A stretch of 64,000 nt of DNA from Corynebacterium vitaeruminis (GTDB lineage Bacteria > Actinomycetota > Actinomycetes > Mycobacteriales > Mycobacteriaceae). Location: positions 186,001 through 250,000 of the forward strand of contig NZ_JVVM01000022.1 of NCBI RefSeq assembly GCF_001054325.1. The letters are read 5' to 3'. The notes below the pieces were generated by a model that searched no databases, was not told where the DNA came from, and saw only the letters and a list, made by a program, of their open reading frames with translations. The position numbers and the translations under genes were made by a program. Positions 27,806-35,772 of the stretch are shown here, in pieces; positions within the stretch are counted from its first letter, which is position 1; each line of letters opens with the position of its first letter.

Positions 27806-29517
27806 CAGCTTTCACCTGCTCTTTCCAGCGTGCTGATGGCACGTTCGGTCGCCGAATCCGACTTCCATGGGCTCTTGGTGCGGCCTGGGTTTTCCAGCTG
27901 CTCCAGGCCCTTGTCATCGGCCGAGTCGATACCGAGGACCGCTGCGCGGTACTCATCAACATTCGCGACGTTGCTTGCCGCTTCGGTAGCTACATTGGAC
28001 AGCGGCCCGGCCAGAACGGTAACCCCCACAGAGGCAATCACCAGCAGGGCTGTCGGCATCACCATGCCGAGTGGCATCCTGCCGACGTCGTCACGCTCGG
28101 CGATAGCAACCATCTGAGTCCTTTCCCGGAGCGCGGCTGGCTGCGCAAGCACGGTGTCGCCCTCCGGGGCGTCGGAACGGTCGCGCCAGAAGGCCTTCGA
28201 CCAGACGATGATCATGGTGTAGAGGGTCAGCAGGCTGGTGATGATAGATCCCGCAACCAGAATCCATGCGGTGGCGGATCCGTTCTGTGCGCCGGCCTCA
28301 ATGAGCATGACCTTGCCCAGGAAGCCCGAGAACGGCGGGATACCACCGAGGTTGAGCGCGGGCACGAGGTATAGCAGCGCCAGCAGCGGCGACATCTTGG
28401 CCAGGCCACCGAGGCTGCGCAGGGAGGACGAGCCCGCCTGGCGCTCGATAAGCCCGACCACCAGGAACAGCGCCGTCTGCACCAGAATGTGGTGCACGAT
28501 GTAGAAGATCGCGCCACTGAGCCCCAGCGTATTGCCGACGGCAATGCCGAAGATCATGTAACCGATATGGGACACCAGCGTAAATGACAAGAGACGTTTG
28601 ATGTCATTTTGGGCCATCGCGCCGAGAATGCCCATGAGCATTGTCGCCAGGCCAGCCCACATCAGGACGTCGTCAAGCCGACCGTCGGGGAAGACGACAC
28701 TGCGCGTGCGGATAATCGCGTAAACACCCACCTTCGTCAGCAGACCCGCGAAGACCGCGGTGACCATCGACGGTGCGGTGGGGTAGGAGTCCGGCAGCCA
28801 CGCCGACAGCGGGAACACCGCCGCCTTCACCGCGAAGGCGACGAGCAGCACTGCGAAGATCGCGGTGCGGGTGCCGTCCGGGATGCCCTCCATGCGCAGG
28901 GAAATGTGTGCGAAGTTCACCGTGCCGACCGCCTGATAAACCAGACCGATCGCCAACAGGAACACCATCGAGGACAACATATTGACCATCACATACGACA
29001 CGCCTGCGCGAATGCGTGACGACGATGCCCCCAGTGTGAGCAACACGTAGGAGGCTACGAGCAGAACCTCGAAGCCGACGTACATGTTGAACAGATCGCC
29101 GGCCAGGAAGGCCATGGAGACGCCCATGTTGAGCAGCATATATGTCGGAACGAAGACGGAGATTGGCTCGTCTTCGTCGCCATCGCTAATACCCTGGCCA
29201 ATGCCGAACCACATCACAGCAAAGAGGACCAGCTGAGAGACGGTAATCATCAGCACTGCGAGGTTGTCGGCCACGAGCGTGATGCCAATCGGTGCATCCC
29301 AGCCGCCAACCTGGACGGTATGGATGCCGTGGGCATAGATGAGGTATACCAGTGCACCGGCGACTCCCAGCAGGCTGCCGAGCGAAATCAGCGCGATTGT
29401 CTGCTGTGTTTTCGGGAAACGCGCCAGCAGCAGTGCAATTGCGGCGGTGGCGGCGGGGACGATGATAGGCAGCGGAATTAGTGCCAGAATTAGTTGCTCA
29501 GTCGTCATCGTCGTCAC
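27805..29517 (-). CDS. mrpD: Mrp antiporter subunit D
   Basis: A 570-residue NuoM/NuoN-like proton-translocating subunit with about 14 helices. The proton-antiporter signature region is clear: FVPTYMLLNMGVSMAFLAGDLFNMYVGFEVLL, then the Lys-containing VAFAVKAAVFPLSAWLPDSYPTAPS and LLSFTLVSHIGYM. The C-terminal ~60 residues are hydrophilic and longer than in Bacillus MrpD. Its start overlaps the end of mrpC by about 20 bases. One copy of the recurrent 11-mer lies inside at 28669. Confidence 0.94.
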   Translation of the reverse strand: MTTMTTEQLILALIPLPIIVPAATAAIALLLARFPKTQQTIALISLGSLLGVAGALVYLIYAHGIHTVQVGGWDAPIGITLVADNLAVLMITVSQLVLFAVMWFGIGQGISDGDEDEPISVFVPTYMLLNMGVSMAFLAGDLFNMYVGFEVLLVASYVLLTLGASSSRIRAGVSYVMVNMLSSMVFLLAIGLVYQAVGTVNFAHISLRMEGIPDGTRTAIFAVLLVAFAVKAAVFPLSAWLPDSYPTAPSMVTAVFAGLLTKVGVYAIIRTRSVVFPDGRLDDVLMWAGLATMLMGILGAMAQNDIKRLLSFTLVSHIGYMIFGIAVGNTLGLSGAIFYIVHHILVQTALFLVVGLIERQAGSSSLRSLGGLAKMSPLLALLYLVPALNLGGIPPFSGFLGKVMLIEAGAQNGSATAWILVAGSIITSLLTLYTMIIVWSKAFWRDRSDAPEGDTVLAQPAALRERTQMVAIAERDDVGRMPLGMVMPTALLVIASVGVTVLAGPLSNVATEAASNVANVDEYRAAVLGIDSADDKGLEQLENPGRTKSPWKSDSATERAISTLERAGES

Positions 29518-30013
29518 CTCCTGGGGAGTTTGATGGCGGGGTCACGGGCTTTTCAAAACTGGCCGGACCGAAGCTATCGCCGGCCTCTGTGGGGCGACCG
29601 GTGGTGGGATCGTCGGATTTGTCGTGGTCCGGAGCAGCTGATGGGTCGCTGGCCCGACGCATTGCCAGGCTGCGGTCCTCGTGGTCATCTTGCACGTGAT
29701 CGCCGATGCGGTAGCGGTGCTGGCGATAGAGCAGAGCCAACAGGAATGCGGTCATGCCCATGGAAATAACAATTGCGGTGAGGATAAAGGCCTGGGGCAG
29801 TGAGTCTGCCTGAGCATCGCTGACCAGCGATTCCCTATCCCAAATTGGTGGCCGTCCCGGCGAACCAGAGCCAAGCAGGATGAGCAGGTTGATACCGTTG
29901 CCCATCAGCAACAGTCCCATGAGCATCCTGGTCAACGAACGATCGAGGAACAGGTACACCCCTGTAGCAATCAGCGTGCCGACAGTTGCTAGCAGAACAA
30001 AATTGAGAATCAC
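29498..30013 (-). CDS. mrpC: Mrp antiporter subunit C
   Basis: A NuoK-like subunit. Residues 1-110 hold three helices (LLATVGTLIATGVYLFL, MLMGLLLMGNGINLLILLG, AFILTAIVISMGMTAFLLALLY) with the conserved DPLPQA-like segment seen as ADSLPQAFILTAIVI. About 60 hydrophilic, Asp/Pro-rich residues follow, longer than the usual ~115. It overlaps mrpA and mrpD. Confidence 0.93.
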   Translation of the reverse strand: MILNFVLLATVGTLIATGVYLFLDRSLTRMLMGLLLMGNGINLLILLGSGSPGRPPIWDRESLVSDAQADSLPQAFILTAIVISMGMTAFLLALLYRQHRYRIGDHVQDDHEDRSLAMRRASDPSAAPDHDKSDDPTTGRPTEAGDSFGPASFEKPVTPPSNSPGGDDDDD

Positions 30014-33000
30014 GGGTGTGTATCCTTTCCTTCGGTCCTAGCTGGGGCTGTCGGTTGTGAAGCCTCTGAAGCGGTTGTGTTGGCAGTGCTTGCGTTAGAG
30101 GAACGTGCACCGGGGGCTTGTGCCGCAGGAGCCTTAGCACCTGCAGGCTTAACACCTGCGGGGTTAGCACCTGCTGGCTTAGTCGCCGCCAACTTACTGC
30201 GCAGATGGCGGGACTGGCCGAGTGCGGCTCGATTCACACGACGCGAACGATCACGCTCAGCGCGAAGATTCATCTGGACATCGATGCCACCGCCCAAACT
30301 GCGCAGGATGTAGACAATCGTGCCGACCACGATCATGTATACGCCCAGGTCAAAGAGCATCGGGGAGACAACGGCGACATCGCCGAGCAGCGGAATTTCC
30401 CGCGAGCCATACGTAGAAGTTAGCGGCGCCCAACCCACAAACAGTGGCCACAACGCGCTGAGTGCCGACACCAGCAAACCGCCGCCGAGAAGTATCTCGT
30501 TAGGAATCGGCAGAGTTGCCGCCAACTCACGACGACCACCGATGAGATAACGCATGGTCAGTGCCAGCGCAGCCACGAGACCACCGGCGAAGCCACCGCC
30601 GACATCGTTATGGCCGGCAAAAAAGAGGTAGAAGGAAACCACCATCATGGCGGGGAAGAGCACGCGCGATGCCACCAGCACCATAATCGGGTAGCGCAAC
30701 CGCTCGGCTTCACCGGACTCATCGAGAGTGTTCAACCAACGGTTGGTGCGGCGAGCTCGATTCCTCTGCGGCTTAATCTTTGAACGCATGTGCATGGTAT
30801 GCGTGCGGAAGACCAGTGAGGTAATCCCCAGAGCCACCATCACCAGCACGGTGATTTCACCGAAGGTGTCCCAGGCGCGGATGTCGACAAGCAGTACGTT
30901 GACTGCATTCTGGCCGTGCCCAATATCGTGCGCCAGCGGCGGAATGTCGCCCGAGATTGGCTCAGTACGACGGGAGCCCATGGCGTAGGCGGCCAACACG
31001 GGAACCGTGACACCGACTGCAATGGCCAACCAAGCACGGTGTCGTGTCCACCTCGGGTTCGATGCCGGTGCCCGCGGGGAGAGCGTACGCAACACCAACA
31101 CGAAAATAATCATTGAGACCGTCTCGACCAGCAGCTGCGTCAGGGCCAAGTCAGGAGCGCCGTACATGGCGAAAATAATGGCCAAGCCGTAGCCTGTCAC
31201 GCCTACCAGGATGACCCCGGAAAGCCTGTTCTTCTGCCGGGTAGCGGCCAGCGCCGCGATAATCATGATGAGCGCAACTGCACCCTGCGGAGCAGAGTCC
31301 CACAGTTCCATTCGCAGCTCATCGCGCTCGCCGAGCAACAACGCACCGATGGACAGCACGATGAGGGTCAGCAAAATGACCGCTTCATTCAACGGGAGGG
31401 AACCACGCTGGGTCGCAGCAGTGACACGGAGAGAAAGACGGCGGGCCAAGTCCAGGATTCCGTCGTAAAGCGCATCGGCACTACCGAGAGCCGGCTGATC
31501 AAACTGCAGCTGACGCACCAGATTACGCTGCCAATGCATGATGGCACCCACGAGTAGAATTGTGGCCGTCAGTGCCAGCGGAAGGGTGAATCCGTGCCAG
31601 AGCGCCAGGTGCGTTTCTGCTTCCGTATTCGGGAATGCGCTGGTGAGGTAGGGCGAGATAATCGAGTCGAGGACGCGGGGAACCAGGCCGAAAACCAAAC
31701 CTGCCAGCGCCAACAGCCAAGCCGGGCCAATCTGATCCCACGTCGGGGAATCCATCTCTGCCACGGCAGGGGAAGTGCCACCACCGCTGGCGTGCGTGCT
31801 GGACTTGGTCGCAAAAGCGGCACGCAGTAGGTACAGAGAGTACGCCACGGTCAGAATCGATCCCACGACCAAGCCAATGGTGGTGAACACCGACGGCATT
31901 CCGTGCAGCGGCTCAGCATTGAGCGTGGCCTCCAGCGCCGCCTCCTTGGCGACAAAGCCGAAGAACGGCGGCACACCCATCATCGAGGCGGCAGCGAGGA
32001 CCGAAATCACCAGCAACTGCGGCGACTTTCTACCGAGCCCAGAAAGCTCACGGATATCGCGCGTACCAGTCAGCCTGTCAATTGTGCCCGCGACCATAAA
32101 CAGCGTGGCCTTGAACATGGCGTGGCCGAGAGTCAGCGCCAGGGCTGCCAGCATCGTCGCGTGGGTGCCTATCGACGCTACCGTGATAATGAAGCCCAAC
32201 TGGCTGACGGTGCCATACGCCATGATCAGCTTGAGATCCTTCTGGCGCAGGGCCATCCAGCCACCCATAATCATGGTCAAGAGGCCGAGCGGGATGATGA
32301 TTGGTTGCCAGGCGTTGGTGCCATTGAAAGTTGGCGCGAGTCGGGCGACCAGGAACACACCGGCTTTGACCATCGCTGCGGAATGCAGGAAGGACGAAAC
32401 CGGAGTTGGAGCGGCCATTGCGCCGGGCAGCCAGAAGTGGAAGGGCGCGATAGCGGACTTCGACAGTGCACCAATGACCAGCAGGATTGCGGCTGTGGAG
32501 ACTGCCGTGGAGTTCAACTGCGACACGGTCAGAGCACCAGGCGCGGTGAGTTCAGAGAAGTTCCAGAAGCCTGTGGTCACTCCCATTAGGACGATACCGA
32601 CCAGCATGATTAGCCCGCCCAGTGTCGTGACCAGGAGTGCCTGGCCTGCTGCGCGACGGGAGGAAGCACGCTCGGCATAATAGCCCACCAGCAGGAAGGA
32701 CAGCACCGAGGTAATTTCCCAGAAGACGAACATCAGCATGATGCTGTCGCTGATGACCAGACCGTACATAGCTGCGGCAAAGGCAACCATTTGAGCTGCG
32801 AAGGAGCCAACGCGGCGACGTTTTCCGGGCGGCGGGTTGACGAAGTAACCGGAGCAATACACCAGTACGAGAAAGCCGATGGTCAAAACCAGCGTGCCGA
32901 AGAGCGATTCAATAGGACCTAATCGCAGGTTTACATCCAAGTGGATAATGGGCATCCACGAAAAATGCGTGACGGCGGGTTGCGTGGTTGCGGAAGTTGC

Positions 33001-33201
33001 CCCGTTTCCATTCGCTAGAGCTAAGCGAACTAGATGGGTGCCAGTGTAGATGGCACCGCCTGCCAGAGGGAGGCTGAGAACGAGGAACCCGCGGGTTCCG
33101 AGCCACTTAATCGTCCATGGTGCAAGCGCTGCCGTAACGAACAGGATGCACAGGAGAGAAGTCACTATTCCATAATGATTGGAACACGCCAGTTCATGCA
33201 A
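30010..33201 (-). CDS. mrpA: Mrp antiporter subunit A fused to subunit B
   Basis: A 1063-residue membrane protein. The first ~500 residues are NuoL-like (FVFWEITSVLSFLLVGYYAERASSRRA-type segment; SAIAPFHFWLPGAMAAPTPVS with catalytic Lys). A linking MrpA C-terminal region follows, then an MrpB domain from about residue 830 (SRVLFPAMMVVSFYLFFAGHNDVGGGFAGGLVAA). There is no separate mrpB gene, as is typical for MrpAB fusions. The C terminus ends in an Ala/Pro/Lys-rich tail coded partly by a 15-bp repeat. It opens the six-gene operon for Na+/H+ exchange and pH or salt tolerance. Confidence 0.94.
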   Translation of the reverse strand: MHELACSNHYGIVTSLLCILFVTAALAPWTIKWLGTRGFLVLSLPLAGGAIYTGTHLVRLALANGNGATSATTQPAVTHFSWMPIIHLDVNLRLGPIESLFGTLVLTIGFLVLVYCSGYFVNPPPGKRRRVGSFAAQMVAFAAAMYGLVISDSIMLMFVFWEITSVLSFLLVGYYAERASSRRAAGQALLVTTLGGLIMLVGIVLMGVTTGFWNFSELTAPGALTVSQLNSTAVSTAAILLVIGALSKSAIAPFHFWLPGAMAAPTPVSSFLHSAAMVKAGVFLVARLAPTFNGTNAWQPIIIPLGLLTMIMGGWMALRQKDLKLIMAYGTVSQLGFIITVASIGTHATMLAALALTLGHAMFKATLFMVAGTIDRLTGTRDIRELSGLGRKSPQLLVISVLAAASMMGVPPFFGFVAKEAALEATLNAEPLHGMPSVFTTIGLVVGSILTVAYSLYLLRAAFATKSSTHASGGGTSPAVAEMDSPTWDQIGPAWLLALAGLVFGLVPRVLDSIISPYLTSAFPNTEAETHLALWHGFTLPLALTATILLVGAIMHWQRNLVRQLQFDQPALGSADALYDGILDLARRLSLRVTAATQRGSLPLNEAVILLTLIVLSIGALLLGERDELRMELWDSAPQGAVALIMIIAALAATRQKNRLSGVILVGVTGYGLAIIFAMYGAPDLALTQLLVETVSMIIFVLVLRTLSPRAPASNPRWTRHRAWLAIAVGVTVPVLAAYAMGSRRTEPISGDIPPLAHDIGHGQNAVNVLLVDIRAWDTFGEITVLVMVALGITSLVFRTHTMHMRSKIKPQRNRARRTNRWLNTLDESGEAERLRYPIMVLVASRVLFPAMMVVSFYLFFAGHNDVGGGFAGGLVAALALTMRYLIGGRRELAATLPIPNEILLGGGLLVSALSALWPLFVGWAPLTSTYGSREIPLLGDVAVVSPMLFDLGVYMIVVGTIVYILRSLGGGIDVQMNLRAERDRSRRVNRAALGQSRHLRSKLAATKPAGANPAGVKPAGAKAPAAQAPGARSSNASTANTTASEASQPTAPARTEGKDTHP
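30134..30178 (-). repeat. 15-bp tandem repeat in the mrpA C-terminal tail
   Basis: Three imperfect units (TTAGCACCTGCAGGC, TTAACACCTGCGGGG, TTAGCACCTGCTGGC on the + strand) encode a KPAGA-like pentapeptide repeat in the cytoplasmic tail of MrpA. A partial fourth unit follows. The in-frame length can vary without affecting the membrane part. Confidence 0.8.
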
Positions 33202-33387
33202 CCCCGTTTTAGGGACTTAAGCATTTGAAGCGGTGTTAACCGAGTGTGTGAAAACGGTCAATTGTTTCTGGGAAAGTGAAAATTTGGGGGTGAGTTGTGG
33301 GGGGCGGAAGTTGGGCATTTTTTGGGGCTTGAGCGGCTGACTGCTCAAGCCCCAAATCAGTGCCATTACTGCCCCGTTACCTTGTGA

Positions 33388-33615
33388 GTGTCCCCGATAA
33401 TGGGGATAGTCGCTGGTCCCGGTATGGCTTACCTGCCCTGTAGTTTCCATAATCCGGGGGGTGTTGCCGCCGGGTGCCAGGACTTTCGATGACAGCTGAT
33501 AAGGACACGGCCAGTTTTAAACTAGGTCTCTTTGTAACGTGGGTGCTTGCAACGAAGGTCATGACACCAGCGACTGGAACAACGCCATACCCATCTCGTT
33601 TTCTAGGAGCTCATC
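33388..33615 (+). ncRNA. Candidate bridge-RNA region of the IS110 left end
   Basis: IS110-group elements encode a structured bridge RNA in the non-coding end upstream of the transposase (known for IS621). Here this end is about 230 bases, non-coding, and contains several GC-rich inverted segments (CCCCGATAATGGGG; CCGGGGGGTGTTGCCGCCGG). The position and length fit. No loop with target-matching sequence was identified by eye, so this is inference. Confidence 0.4.
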
Positions 33616-34827
33616 ATGTCTCCGGAGCATTCCATCGACATATTCCTTGGGTTAGACGTCGGCAAATCTGAACACCACGCCTGCGCCTTAGACCGTGATG
33701 GCAACAAGGTCTTCGACAAACCGTTGCCTCAACTCGAATCCGAACTAGCAGGCGTTTTTCACCAGCTTCAGAAGCTTGGCACCGTGCTCGTGATCGTCGA
33801 CCAACCCAACACCATCGGCGCACTACCGATTGCTGTAGCCCGGGACTGCGGTTGCGAAGTCGGATACCTGCCAGGTCTTGCGATGCGCAAAGCTGCAGAT
33901 CTCTATCCGGGACGTGCAAAAACAGACAAACGCGACGCATTCATCATCGCCGACACCGCCCGCACAATGCCCCACACGCTACGTGCCGTCGACCGCAATG
34001 ATGAGGTACTCTCCGCCCTAAAGATGCTGTCCGGCTTCGATGATGACATCGCCCGCGATTGCACTCGCACTGTCAATCGGCTTCGCAGTGTCCTCACCCA
34101 GATCTACCCCAGCCTGGAACGAGTTTTTGCTGGTAGCACCCTGACTCGCACGCCGATCCTGGAATTATTGATCCATTACAAGGGACCGCAGGGGCTAAAA
34201 AGAGCCGGATACCAACGAGTGTTGAACTGGATGATCAAGCGCACACGTAAAGACCCCACCCCGCTGGTAGACGACATTTTTACAGCGCTGAAAGCTCAAA
34301 CAGTCACCGTGCCTGGAAGCGATGCCGCCGAGTTAGTAATTCCTCAACTGGCTGCAAACATCCAGGCCCTCAAAGAGCAACGAAACACCATTGCTGAGCA
34401 GGTTGAAGAGATGCTCGCTGATTTCCCTCTTTGTGAGGTCTTGATGAGTATGCCCGGAGTCGACATCAAGACCGCAGCGCAGATCCTTCTTGCGATCGGT
34501 GATGGCTCCGACTTCGCTAGTGCTGGCCACTTAGCTGCTTATGCTGGAATAGCACCCGTGACTAGACGATCCGGTTCGTCGATCAGAGGTGAATTCCCGG
34601 CACGGTCAGGCAATAAACGACTGAAAAACGCCTTGTTCTACTCCGCATTCGCAGTTATCCGCAGCCACGAACCGTCACGGCGGTATTACGAACGCAAACG
34701 CGCTGAAGGAAAACGCCACAACGCAGCAGTCATCTGCCTGGCACGACGCCGATGCAATGTCATCTACGCGATGCTGAAAAACAAGGAGTTCTTCCGCGAA
34801 ATCCCGCCACGCCCCGTCGCCGCATAA
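33616..34827 (+). CDS. IS110-family transposase (bridge-RNA-guided recombinase type)
   Basis: The 403 residues appear intact. The N-terminal RuvC-like DEDD domain shows IFLGLDVGKSEHHACALD, VLVIVDQPNTIG and KTDKRDAFIIADTAR. The C-terminal Tnp domain shows MSMPGVDIKTAAQILLAIGD, LAAYAGIAPVTRRSGSS with the candidate Ser nucleophile region, and NKRLKNALFYSAF. The ATG follows CTAGGAGCTC. No frameshift was seen, so the element may be active. Confidence 0.95.
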   Translation: MSPEHSIDIFLGLDVGKSEHHACALDRDGNKVFDKPLPQLESELAGVFHQLQKLGTVLVIVDQPNTIGALPIAVARDCGCEVGYLPGLAMRKAADLYPGRAKTDKRDAFIIADTARTMPHTLRAVDRNDEVLSALKMLSGFDDDIARDCTRTVNRLRSVLTQIYPSLERVFAGSTLTRTPILELLIHYKGPQGLKRAGYQRVLNWMIKRTRKDPTPLVDDIFTALKAQTVTVPGSDAAELVIPQLAANIQALKEQRNTIAEQVEEMLADFPLCEVLMSMPGVDIKTAAQILLAIGDGSDFASAGHLAAYAGIAPVTRRSGSSIRGEFPARSGNKRLKNALFYSAFAVIRSHEPSRRYYERKRAEGKRHNAAVICLARRRCNVIYAMLKNKEFFREIPPRPVAA

Positions 34828-34978
34828 AGCCCCAAAGACGAAGCCGACCAGCACACGCTGGCCGGCTCCTAGGCACGCCTAAGAAACTACTCCCAAGACT
34901 GTGCTCGTCAACATCGGTCTGGCACTTGACAAAAACATAGGGACACCCCCCGTTTACTAAACGAGCAGCATCCGCGTC

Positions 34979-35533
34979 CTACCCATGCAGGCGGTTAGCA
35001 GCGCAGACCAAAGCGGAGAGCACGGAAGCCTCCGGAGTCTGGCCGAAGCCCATGGTCCACACATGGTCATTGTTGTGACCTGCATAGACAAAGGTAGCGG
35101 TAGCTTCGAAGATTTCGAACTGGTGGAATTCCACGATTTCCACGCGGTAACCTGCATCAGCCAGCAGATTAGTGCAAGCCGACACCGGCCCCATAGCGGT
35201 AATCTCCTGGGTGAAGGTGTGGGTGTGGTCGTCCTTGTCGGTCAGTGTTAAGTCAGCGTTGAAATTCCAGCGCCCCAGGGTGCCGCGGGTTGCCTCGAAA
35301 TTCTTGATCTGAACCGGGCCGCTCGTGGGGGAGTAGGTGTCCTTGAACTTCTGCCAGTTCATGCCACGAGCTTCTTGCCTTAAGCCTCGAGGCAGGCGAT
35401 GTCCGAATCGAGCCCTAAATGGATCGTCGGAATAAGTTCGCACATTGCCGTCGTCCTGGTGCTCCAACGAAGGGCGCTTGCCCGTGAACGTCGTCGAAGT
35501 GGACATGTTCTTCTGGGTGCGAGTGGGAAACAT
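34979..35533 (-). CDS. Free-standing LeuA regulatory (allosteric) domain protein
   Basis: A 184-residue protein matching only the C-terminal part of 2-isopropylmalate synthase. HRLPRGLRQEARGMNWQKF resembles the LeuA linker, and VEIVEFHQFEI, VWTMGFGQTPEASVLSALV and CAANR match the leucine-binding domain (LeuA: VLDYHEHA, WGVGI...ASLKAIVSAVNR). The catalytic TIM barrel, with its N-terminal DGNQ motif, is missing, and the first ~45 residues are unlike LeuA. The ATG follows AAAGGA. It is preceded by a short ORF and hairpin reminiscent of a leu leader. It could be a leucine sensor or a regulatory subunit, or a remnant of a duplicated leuA. No frame damage was seen. Confidence 0.8.
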   Translation of the reverse strand: MFPTRTQKNMSTSTTFTGKRPSLEHQDDGNVRTYSDDPFRARFGHRLPRGLRQEARGMNWQKFKDTYSPTSGPVQIKNFEATRGTLGRWNFNADLTLTDKDDHTHTFTQEITAMGPVSACTNLLADAGYRVEIVEFHQFEIFEATATFVYAGHNNDHVWTMGFGQTPEASVLSALVCAANRLHG

Positions 35534-35611
35534 TCTTTTCTGGTCCTTTGCTTAGTTGCTTTTGCTGTGAGTGGCGGACCAACCAAGTGCTTTGAGAAGT
35601 TGCGGCCAGAG

Positions 35612-35653
35612 ACCCCGTGTGGAGGGGTCAGTCCTGTCGGCCTCCACCGGGGT
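35612..35653 (-). promoter_or_regulatory. Strong hairpin in the leader of the LeuA-domain gene
   Basis: On the minus strand ACCCCGGTGGAGG pairs with CCTCCACACGGGGT (13 bp with one bulged base). The 5' arm lies inside the short upstream ORF and the 3' arm beyond its stop codon, so a ribosome on the ORF would prevent folding. No U-tract follows, so this is not a classical terminator. An attenuation-like or pseudoknot (LEU-element type) control is inferred. Confidence 0.6.
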
Positions 35654-35693
35654 TCGTAGCCTTCGCTACTCGAATAAGAATGTTCTGCTGCAT
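35628..35693 (-). CDS. Short leader peptide upstream of the LeuA-domain gene
   Basis: A 21-residue ORF: ATG at 35693 after AAGG, stop TGA at 35628. It starts MQQNILIRVAKATNP and so has Ile, Leu, Ile and Val among its first nine residues. This composition and its overlap with the hairpin suggest a branched-chain amino acid sensing leader. It has only one Leu codon, so the signal would be Ile/Leu/Val rather than Leu alone. Chance is possible for so short an ORF. Confidence 0.5.
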   Translation of the reverse strand: MQQNILIRVAKATNPGGGRQD

Positions 35694-35772
35694 GGGTGGA
35701 ACCTTACTACAGGTAAAAGATGTGACACAAGTCATTCAATCAATATCTTTGGTGGATTCTTTGCTGTCCCCG

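Larger units (their letters stand above)
33386..34950 (+). mobile_element. IS110-family insertion sequence
   Basis: The element holds one transposase gene. A left end of about 230 bases starts near GTGTCCCC (33388), and a right end finishes near GGGACACC (34940). These two short sequences are inverted relative to each other, and a CCCCGATAATGGGG palindrome lies at 33392-33405. Similar flanks (CCCCGTTAC at 33372, CCCCGTTTAC at 34949) are seen outside. IS110 elements lack true terminal repeats, so the limits are approximate. The element sits between mrpA and the LeuA-domain gene and disrupts no recognisable gene. Confidence 0.65.
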
